Below, one piece after another: positions 53,401 to 64,000 of a stretch of 64,000 bases of DNA. The notes below the pieces were generated by a model. That model did no database searches. It had not been told where the DNA came from and worked only from the letters and a program-made list of their open reading frames with translations. A program made the position numbers and the translations under genes. Source of the stretch: Glandiceps talaboti (Eukaryota; Hemichordata; Enteropneusta; Spengelidae); contig NC_135567.1 in assembly GCF_964340395.1 (NCBI RefSeq), positions 12,724,925 through 12,788,924 on the forward strand, written 5' to 3'. The stretch's first letter is position 1. The number at the start of each line of letters is the position of its first letter.

Positions 53401-53665
53401 TCCCAAATATACGCAACTTAAGATGAGTAAGGGTGTTGCCATGGCAACCAAATCGATTGAAGATTGGGAAGTCAACATAGATTTCCTTTAGTTCCACAGC
53501 TTCGGCAGGAATAATTGAAAACTTAAAATAGGGATACGATGTGTAGGCGGTGATATGTTTGAATGTAACTATGTAATTTGCATATCCAATTAGATAAAAA
53601 AACTGTACGACAGATATCTGTCTTCGTTTCGTAAGGTTAAAGGTTAACTTGCCCTTAAAACTAAC
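50440..53665. repeat. Duplicated unit Y, copy 3
   Basis: It contains homologues of the start of copy 1 (50,440-51,390), of the middle segment (51,400-52,540), the marker GTGTAACCATTTAAGGAATC with CATGCGTAGCTGG (52,575-52,610), and the end shared with copy 2 (53,264-53,663). It has a C11-A25 homopolymer at 51,425-51,460. No gene is seen. Confidence 0.7.
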
Positions 53666-53679
53666 ACAGTGGATAGAGG

Positions 53680-53967
53680 CAGTACGCGCGTTGTCGAGTT
53701 TGCAGACATGAGAGTTGCCAGTAACGCATGTGACTGGTAAACAACGCCTGTGTCTGGTTTAATACATATTCGGGTTTACGCCTGCGCATTTTGCACACGT
53801 TACAATTTGTTTGTGTATATAGTTATTCACATCATGCACATGTGTCACTTGTACTTCACGTGCAGTGCTAGTGCTCCTTCAAGTCACAGAATTGTCTGTG
53901 TTCCAGTCTAGATGTATACATCGCGAGAGCGTAGTGCAAGTGCGAACCAGAGGTGCGAACTTTCACG
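53680..53967 (+). promoter_or_regulatory. CpG-richer segment ending in a consensus splice donor
   Basis: GC and CpG content rise locally (GTACGCGCGTTGTCGAG, GCCTGCGCATTTTGCAC, ATCGCGAGAGCG). At 53,968 there is a donor GTAAGT after TTTCACG. A non-coding first exon of a + strand gene is possible. TGCGCAT is an NRF-1-like half-site. This is suggestive only. Confidence 0.3.
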
Positions 53968-54971
53968 GTAAGTTGACCCCTGTTCTTTCATCGACAAAAA
54001 TGTACATGTGTCACTATTATTAGAAAAACTATGTGTGTGTCTGGATCACAATAACTTGTAATTGTGTGCTAATAAGTATACACTATTCCATGATGGCAAT
54101 ATTCTACTCTATTTCGACCGTAATACAAAACAATCAATATTGGCAGCTGAATATTCCGGAGCAATCGCCGGCAACGATAACTTTGAATATTGTATATACC
54201 CAAATAACGTCATTATTGTGTATGATCATCATAGATAGCATTCTTGAATAGAATCTTAGCTCACGTCACAAGGGACTGATTCTCCATTGTCAGAAACGTT
54301 TCCCGTAATATCAAGCAGGACATGCAGTTTAGAAAGTAGTGTGTTTGACCCATCCCTATGCATTGTCTCACTCTGAGTTGTAACACATAAACACAGATAA
54401 AGATAAGATAACGAGGTGTAACATTTATTATGCGTACATGATTATGAATGCATCTTTATGCTCAAAATACAATGTACAAAGCAATTGACACAAGTACAAT
54501 TAACATTCTGTGGGTTTAAAATGGGCCATATAAAAAATAATGAGTTTTGAATAAACACAGCTGTTGGAATGAACGATGTTTTGAAGAGAACCATGCAAGA
54601 TTGTGTATACATAGACAGTTTTCTGAGCTTTCCTAGTAACTAGCATGAAGTTTAACAACAGACATTGATACTGGTACTGGTAGTAGTACTGTATTCTCAG
54701 CTGTGTCTACAGTCAGTCAATCTTTACATGCATGGTAAAGCATACAAAAATAACATGCAGAAATAAAATGATTAAAATATATTCTTTTAACCAACTGATG
54801 GAGCACTGTTTACATCGACTAGAAAGTTTCCAAGAGGAAGTCTATCATCTGAGGTCAAAATATGCAGAAACTGAATGAAAATTTGAATTATCTAATGAAA
54901 AAGAAGAAGAATAAGTGCCTTTCTTTAATTTGTATAATGAGAATAAAGCATGAAATGATGAAATTCATCTT
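53968..54971. other. Spacer, nothing recognised
   Basis: AT-rich, no repeats or domains. One 72-codon frame at 54,033 has no similarity that I recognise. Confidence 0.4.
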
Positions 54972-56035
54972 CTATCGCATAATTTGACAAAATTTAAAGA
55001 TTCTTTCATCATGTACAGGAATCTTAGGAGTACACCATCTCCCCAACTCAATATAAATATTATAATCCAAAATTCTAAATTTAGTCACTAGTCTTCTACC
55101 AACTGGATTTTTAATTTGCAGAAGATGTTTCTCAAAACCAAAAGCTGTTTTAAATAATCTAAATGTTCTCATTTTGTTTTTATTAGTACTTTTTTCTTCT
55201 AATGTCATTATGTAATTCCCTGTACCATGATTACAAAATTCTAGACATAAGTCATAAAATTATGATGAACCTTCCTAGTATAATTAAACCTGCAAAGATT
55301 TGACCACACACTGTTCTCATTATATTTAACAAGTAAGTTTCTAATAATAAAATATAAATACCCCATGTTGAATAACACATAGAACAAATGTAGGCTGCTC
55401 ACAATAAATTGTCCATCGACAATTAATCTATACCAATACTTTAACAGAAGTTTAATTACAGTGAAATTAGTGGGGAAATGACCTAATTCTCCAACAATAC
55501 CACATCTTGATATCTTATAAGAAACCCAAAGTAGAAATCTATAAAAAGAAAAAAAAACATCAACAAGAATCTGAAAATTTCTCAATTTCATAACCCCAAA
55601 CTTCACATCTGTAAGTCACAATAGCAACAATTAAACAATCAAAGAGATCTAAAGCCACATCAATAGAAATACTCTAGTTAGAAGAAATAGTTATACATGA
55701 ACTTAAGAAAGCTCTCGTGGATTTAAACTTCAAGTTATTGAGGTTTTGTTTAAATTTACTGTTAGAAGAAATAATGATACCAAGAAAACAGTATTCTCTT
55801 AGGCTTACATTGTCGAGAGTAAAATTATAAAAAATAAAATTTGGATTTCCTGTATTTACATATGACCTTGATTTCTTAATGTTGATTATTATTTTCTACT
55901 TTGTACAAAATAATGTAATTTAAATAAACAACTTTGCAACTCAACTTTAATTTCTAGTGGTAGACTCATCAGCATATAAAAGACAATTCAGAGACACACT
56001 TGTAAGTTTCACAGGGCTATCATTCTTGACAAAAC
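54972..56035 (-). pseudogene. Non-LTR retrotransposon remnant (reverse transcriptase), minus strand
   Basis: Reading leftward from about 56,000: LLYADES (degenerate form of the Y-A-D-D catalytic motif, at about 55,963-55,985), then Y-C-F-L-G-I-I-I-S-S-N, then YRCEVWGYEIEKF across stop codons, then SRCGIVGELGHFPTNF (G-E-L-G-x-x-P), and a C-terminal basic region. Several stops and frame changes show it is dead. The motif order identifies a LINE-type reverse transcriptase. The 5' end abuts the satellite array. It differs in sequence from the fragment at 49.6 kb. Confidence 0.8.
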
Positions 56036-56036
56036 A

Positions 56037-59000
56037 AGCTCTTTCCAAACTGGTGGATTCTAAATCAACTCTTTCCTTGTTTTTGACCTTCCTTTACCAA
56101 TCTTAGACTAAAGTACTAAAATTTATTACAAAAATGTTCGCAATTTTCGTTTTAAACATGTAAAAATGTAACTACATTTTTGTATGAGGCCAGACACCAG
56201 AGTTATACCTAGCTTTACAAACTATGCTCTATTCCAAATTCATTCATGCTACAACAACACTGTCACTGTTTCTCACCTACTTCTATCCATCTTAGTCTAA
56301 ACTATTAAAATTTATTAGAAAAATGTCCGCCATTTTGATTTTTAGCATGTAACTAGGAGACCAGACACCAGAGTTACCTAGACTTACAAACTATGCTCTA
56401 TTCCAAATTGATTAATGCAACAATAACACTGTCACTGTTTTTCACCTACTTCTATCCATCTTAGAGTAAACTACTAAAATTTATTAGAAAAATGTCCGCC
56501 ATTTTGATTTTTAGCATGTAACTAGGAGACCAGACACCAGAGTTACCTAACCTTACAAACTATGCTCCTTTCCAAATTGATTTATGCTACAACAACACTG
56601 TCACTGTTTTTCACCAACTTCTATCCATCTTAGACTAAACTACTAAAATTTATTAGAAAAATGTCCGCCATTTTGATTTTTAGCATGTAACTAGGAGACC
56701 AGACACCAGAGTTACCTAACCTTACAAACTATGCTCCTTTCCAAATTGAATCATGCTACAACAACACTGTCACTGTTTCTCACCTACTTCTATCCATCTT
56801 AGACTAAACTACTAAAATTTATTAGAAAAATGTCCGCCATTTTGATTTTTAGCATGTAACTAGGAGACCAGACACCAGAGTTACCTAACCTTACAAACTA
56901 TACTCCTTTCCAAATTGAATCATGCTACAACAACACTGTCACTGTTTCTCACCTACTTCTATCCATCTTAGACTAAACTACTAAAATTTATTAGAAAAAT
57001 GTCAGCCATTTTGATTTTTAGCATGTAACTAGGAGACCAGACACCAGAGTTACCTAACCTTACAAACTATACTCCTTTCCAAATTGAATCATGCTACAAT
57101 AACACTGTCACTGTTTTTCACCTATTTCTATCCATCTTAGACTAAACTACTAAAATTTGTTAGAAAAATGTCCGCCATTTTGATTTTTAGCATGTAACTA
57201 GGAGACCAGACACCAGAGTTACCTAACCTTACAAACTATACTCCTTTCCAAATTGAATCATGCTACAATAACACTGTCACTGTTTTTCACCTATTTCTAT
57301 CCATCTTAGACTAAACTACTAAAATTTGTTAGAAAAATGTCAGCCATTTTGATTTTTAGCATGTAACTAGGAGACCAGACACCAGAGTTACCTAACCTTA
57401 CAAACTATGCTCCTTTCCAAATTGAATCATGCAACAACAACACTGTCACTGTTTTTCACCTATTTCTATCCATCTTAGACTAAACTACTAAAATTTATTA
57501 GAAAAATGTCCGCCATTTTGATTTTTAGCATGTAACTAGGAGACCAGACACCAGAGTTACCTAGACTTACAAACTATGCTCTATTCCAAATTGATTCATG
57601 CTACAATAACACTGTCACTGTTTTTCACCTACTTCTATCCATCTTAGAGTAAACTACTAAAATTTATTAGAAAAATGTCCGCCATTTTGATTTTTAGCAT
57701 GTAACTAGGAGACCAGACACCAGAGTTACCTAACCTTACAAACTATACTCTTTTCCAAATTGATTCATGCTACAATAACACTGTCTCTGTTTTTTACCTA
57801 TTTCTATCCATCTTAGACTAAACTACTAAAATTTATTAGAAAAATGTCCGCCATTTTGATTTTTAGCATGTAACTAGGAGACCAGACACCAGAGTTACCT
57901 AACCTTACAAACTATACTCCTTTCCAAATTGAATCATGCTACAATAACACTGTCACTGTTTTTCACCTATTTCTATCCATCTTAGACTAAACTACTAAAA
58001 TTTGTTAGAAAAATGTCAGCCATTTTGATTTTTAGCATGTAACTAGGAGACCAGACACCAGAGTTACCTAACCTTGCAAACTATGCTCTATTCCAAACTC
58101 ATTCATGCTACAACAACACTGTCACTGTTTCTCACCTACTTCTATCCATCTTAGTCTAAACTATTAAAATTTATTAGAAAAATGTCCGCCATTTTGATTT
58201 TTAGCATGTAACTAGGAGACCAGACACCAGAGTTACCTAGACTTACAAACTATGCTCTATTCCAAATTGATTCATGCTACAATAACACTGTCACTGTTTT
58301 TCACCTACTTCTATCCATCTTAGACTAAACTACTAAAATTTATTAGAAAAATGTCCGCCATTTTGATTTTTAGCATGTAACTAGGAGACCAGACACCAGA
58401 GTTACCTAACCTTACAAACCATGCTCCTTTCCAAATTGAATCATGCTACAACAACACTGTCACTGTTTCTCACCTACTTCTATCCATCTTAGACTAAACT
58501 ACTAAAATTTATTAGAAAAATGTCCGCCATTTTGATTTTTAGCATGTAACTAGGAGACCAGACACCAGAGTTACCTAACCTTACAAACTATGCTCCTTTC
58601 CAAATTGAATCATGCTACAACAACACTGTCACTGTTTTTCACCTATTTCTATCCATCTTAGACTAAACTACTAAAATTTATTAGAAAAATGTCCGCCATT
58701 TTGATTTTTAGCATGTAACTAGGAGACCAGACACCAGAGTTACCTAGACTTACAAACTATGCTCTATTCCAAATTGAATCATGCTACAATAACACTGTCA
58801 CTGTTTTTCACCTATTTCTATCCATCTTAGACTAAACTACTAAAATTTGTTAGAAAAATGTCAGCCATTTTGATTTTTAGCATGTAACTAGGAGACCAGA
58901 CACCAGAGTTACCTAACCTTACAAACTATACTCTTTTTCAAATTGATTCATGCTACAATAACACTGTCACTGTTTTTTACCTACTTCTATCCATCTTAGA

Positions 59001-61490
59001 CTAAACTACTAAAATTTATTAGAAAAATGTCCGCCATTTTGATTTTTAGCATGTAACTAGGAGACCAGACACCAGAGTTACCTAACCTTACAAACTATGC
59101 TCCTTTCCAAATTGAATCATGCAACAACAACACTGTCACTGTTTTTCACCTATTTCTATCCATCTTAGACTAAACTACTAAAATTTATTAGAAAAATGTC
59201 CGCCATTTTGATTTTTAGCATGTAACTAGGAGACCAGACACCAGAGTTACCTAGACTTACAAACTATGCTCTATTCCAAATTGATTCATGCTACAATAAC
59301 ACTGTCACTGTTTTTCACCTACTTCTATCCATCTTAGAGTAAACTACTAAAATTTATTAGAAAAATGTCCGCCATTTTGATTTTTAGCATGTAACTAGGA
59401 GACCAGACACCAGAGTTACCTAACCTTACAAACTATACTCCTTTCCAAATTGAATCATGCTACAATAACACTGTCACTGTTTTTCACCTATTTCTATCCA
59501 TCTTAGACTAAACTACTAAAATTTGTTAGAAAAATGTCCGCCATTTTGATTTTTAGCATGTAACTAGGAGACCAGACACCAGAGTTACCTAACCTTACAA
59601 ACTATACTCCTTTCCAAATTGAATCATGCTACAATAACACTGTCACTGTTTTTCACCTATTTCTATCCATCTTAGACTAAACTACTAAAATTTGTTAGAA
59701 AAATGTCCGCCATTTTGATTTTTAGCATGTAACTAGGAGACCAGACACCAGAGTTACCTAACCTTACAAACTATACTCCTTTCCAAATTGAATCATGCTA
59801 CAATAACACTGTCACTGTTTTTCACCTATTTCTATCCATCTTAGACTAAACTACTAAAATTTGTTAGAAAAATGTCCGCCATTTTGATTTTTAGCATGTA
59901 ACTAGGAGACCAGACACCAGAGTTACCTAACCTTACAAACTATACTCCTTTCCAAATTGAATCATGCTACAATAACACTGTCACTGTTTTTCACCTATTT
60001 CTATCCATCTTAGACTAAACTACTAAAATTTATTAGAAAAATGTCCGCCATTTTGATTTTTAGCATGTAACTAGGAGACCAGACACCAGAGTTACCTAAC
60101 CTTACAAACTATGCTCCTTTCCAAATTGATTTATGCTACAACAACACTGTCACTGTTTCTCACCTACTTCTATCCATCTTAGACTAAACTACTAAAATTT
60201 ATTAGAAAAATGTCCGCCATTTTGATTTTTAGCATGTAACTAGGAGACCAGACACCAGAGTTACCTAACCTTACAAACTATGCTCCTTTCCAAATTGAAT
60301 CATGCTACAACAACACTGTCACTGTTTCTCACCTACTTCTATCCATCTTAGACTAAACTACTAAAATTTATTAGAAAAATGTCCGCCATTTTGATTTTTA
60401 GCATGTAACTAGGAGACCAGACACCAGAGTTACCTAACCTTACAAACTATGCTCCTTTCCAAATTGAATCATGCTACAACAACACTGTCACTGTTTCTCA
60501 CCTACTTCTATCCATCTTAGAGTAAACTACTAAAATTTATTAGAAAAAAGTCCGCCATTTTGATTTTTAGCATGTAACTAGGAGACCAGACACCAGAGTT
60601 ACCTAACCTTACAAACTATGCTCCTTTCCATATTGAATCATGCTACAACAACACTGTCACTGTTTTTCACCTATTTCTATCCATCTTAGACTAAACTACT
60701 AAAATTTATTAGAAAAATGTCCGCCATTTTGATTTGTAGCATGTAACTAGGAGACCAGACACCAGAGTTACCTAACCTTACAAACTATGCTCTATTCCAA
60801 ATTGAATCATGCTACAATAACACTGTCACTGTTTTTCACCTATTTCTATCCATCTTAGACTAAACTACTAAAATTTGTTAGAAAAATGTCAGCCATTTTG
60901 ATTTTTAGCATGTAACTAGGAGACCAGACACCAGAGTTACCTAGCCTTACAAACTATACTCTTTTCCAAATTGATTCATGCTACAATAACACTGTCACTG
61001 TTTTTCACCTATTTCTATCCATCTTAGACTAAACTACTAAAATTTGTTAGAAAAATGTCAGCCATTTTGATTTTTAGCATGTAACTAGGAGACCAGACAC
61101 CAGAGTTACCTAGCCTTACAAACTATACTCTTTTCGAAATTGATTCATGCTACAATAACACTGTCACTGTTTTTCACCTATTTCTATCCATCTTAGACTA
61201 AACTACTAAATTTTATTAGAAAAATGTCAGCCATTTTGATATTTAGCATGTAACTAGGAGACCAGACACCAGAGTTACCTAGCCTTACAAAATATACTCT
61301 TTTCCAAATTGATTCATGCTACAACAACACTGTCACTGTTTTTCACCTACTTCTACCCATCTTAGATTAAACTACTAAAATTAATAAGAAAAATGTCAGC
61401 CATTTTGATTTTTAGCATGTACATGTAACTGAGACCGGACACCAGAGTTACATGTACCTAGCCTTGCAAACTTTGCTCTTTTCCCAATCT
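56037..61490. repeat. Satellite array of 169-bp monomers, about 32 copies
   Basis: The anchor GTC(CG/AG)CCATTTTG occurs at 56,325 and then every 169 bp to 61,395: 31 positions and 30 intervals, all exactly 169. The monomer includes TTTTTAGCATGTAACTAGGA, GACCAGACACCAGAGTTACC, AACACTGTCACTGTTT and TATCCATCTTAGACTAAACT. The first monomer (anchor at 56,136) is diverged and 20 bp longer, and the last is also diverged. There are 23 anchors of the CCGCC type and 8 of the CAGCC type. There is no coding frame. Confidence 0.97.
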
Positions 61491-61625
61491 CATTTAACAG
61501 AAACATAACTAGCAAAAGAAATCATGATCAAATACTACACCAATACTTTGACCATAAATATTTGCAAGTTTTAGAGTTGAACAATAAATGTATTAATCCT
61601 TTGTTAACTTTCTTATCTCTTACAG

Positions 61626-61800
61626 GTTTGTTACACAGTACATAACAGATGTCCTATTCAAAGAAGCTGTTGTTTTGCTCGTCTCTAAGAGAAAAAAAAT
61701 AACTTCAGACTCTATGTGTAGTAAAACAGAAATTTAGATCTTAAATCAATTAGTTGTGCACAAGGACATGAGCTCTATTTTGAACATTTTTAATACAATT
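61626..61800 (+). other. Possible 3' exon or spacer after the satellite
   Basis: A pyrimidine-rich acceptor-like sequence TTTCTTATCTCTTACAG ends at 61,625. Sequence to about 61,800 has no open frame. If the donor at 53,968 is real, this could be a partner exon, but nothing else supports it. Confidence 0.2.
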
Positions 61801-61807
61801 GAAATGA

Positions 61808-63300
<1,493 letters not shown>

Positions 63301-64000
63301 CTCTCTTCGTTGGTGTAAACACACATGTGTTTTTGTAATTTGTACTTCAAGCACTTGTTAAATGAGAATGTTAAAAGACACAATCTTTTGTCATTAGAAA
63401 AATTTTGGATATTGCAAAGAGATATAGTCATATAACTTAAATCATGGATAATATTAATAAGTAATAAAATGTAAAATGAACAGAAAACCAGTGTGGACTT
63501 CTGTATATCTGACAATTTTACATGTTATACACAGAGTGAAGCTAGCATGTAAGTGGTGAATGATTTCATTTTATTTGATTCAGTTTTATTTTTTGTTGTT
63601 GAATGAGACTGATTTTAGGGAGCGATCAGATTTTACGCTGACTTTTTGTTCACCCCACCCCTGCTGACAAATAAAAAAACACTGCCCCCCCCCCCCACAT
63701 CTGTTGACAAGAAATATTCTTGTTCTTTCTTGCAATATATAAAGCTCTTTAGGCAGGAACCCTATGAGAAGTATGATTGTCTGTTCATAGCTGTGCAAAA
63801 TATTCATGGTTTTAGTAACCAAAAGTTCTAGGATATCTCTTACATTGAGTGAACTATTATCATTATAGATTAATTCAGCTAATTATAAAGTACATTATTA
63901 GAAATGAAATTAACATAATTGTAAACCTAGGGGTTTCAGTAAGTTTCAAAGTAGGGAGAGAACTTGAAAAAGTGTCGGGAGAAGTGCATGCTATGCCCAT
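63301..64000. other. Spacer at the window end
   Basis: AT-rich with a poly-C run at 63,685-63,696. Open frames are short and show no domain. Nothing is recognised. Confidence 0.4.

Noticed and set aside
56037-61490. CRISPR-like array
   Set aside because: The repeat is a 169-bp monomer with no unique spacers in a eukaryotic genome. It is a satellite.

Overview
The window is eukaryotic genomic DNA: many short protein-coding exons bounded by GT-AG (one GC-AG) splice sites, AT-rich introns, very abundant microsatellites (TACA, GACA, CAAA, GT, TA and related units), tRNA-derived SINE copies, foldback elements and non-LTR retrotransposon remnants. The protein architecture (cadherin/Ig-like fold, long calcium-binding EGF array, SEA domains) and the repeat content suggest a marine invertebrate, possibly a deuterostome such as a hemichordate or lancelet. 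The sequence alone does not settle the species.

Region 1 (about 770-28,100, + strand) is the 3' part of one large gene. I reconstructed 38 exons (770-27,793) that keep a single open frame of about 2,070 codons. The order is the end of a cadherin/Ig-like domain, 33 EGF-like domains (mostly calcium-binding, each exon flanked by phase-1 introns), a SEA domain split by a phase-0 intron, two more EGF domains, a second SEA domain with the same intron position, a last EGF domain, one transmembrane helix, and a cytoplasmic tail of about 180 residues ending in a CAA-encoded polyglutamine tract. The upstream exons, including the signal peptide, lie before the window. The second SEA domain keeps a MUC1-like G-S-V self-cleavage motif and the first does not. 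EGF 11-14 and EGF 26-29 appear to be copies of one four-domain cassette. The overall plan recalls coral mucin-like proteins and other EGF/SEA membrane proteins, so a role in adhesion, mucosal surface or matrix is an inference from family only.

Region 2 (about 28,100-31,300) is the probable 3' UTR and a spacer with simple repeats. Region 3 (about 31,300-54,000) is a block of diverged duplications. A unit of about 2.2-2.6 kb carrying a promoter-like segment and a signal-peptide first exon occurs twice (ATG at 32,849 and 36,776, both with splice donors), with a third partial copy near 38.5 kb. Further diverged copies of its upstream part flank large CCA/TGG minisatellites at 41 kb and 46 kb. A second duplicated segment recurs at about 42.3-45.0, 47.1-49.1 and 50.4-53.7 kb. 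No downstream exons for the signal-peptide exons were found, so these may be gene starts whose bodies lie outside the window, or abandoned fragments.

Region 4 (about 54,000-64,000) holds a minus-strand non-LTR retrotransposon remnant (54,972 to about 56,035), followed directly by a 5.4-kb tandem satellite of 169-bp monomers (about 56,037-61,490; 31 anchor points in perfect 169-bp register), then a GT tract and a dispersed repeat. I found no convincing coding exon in this last part.
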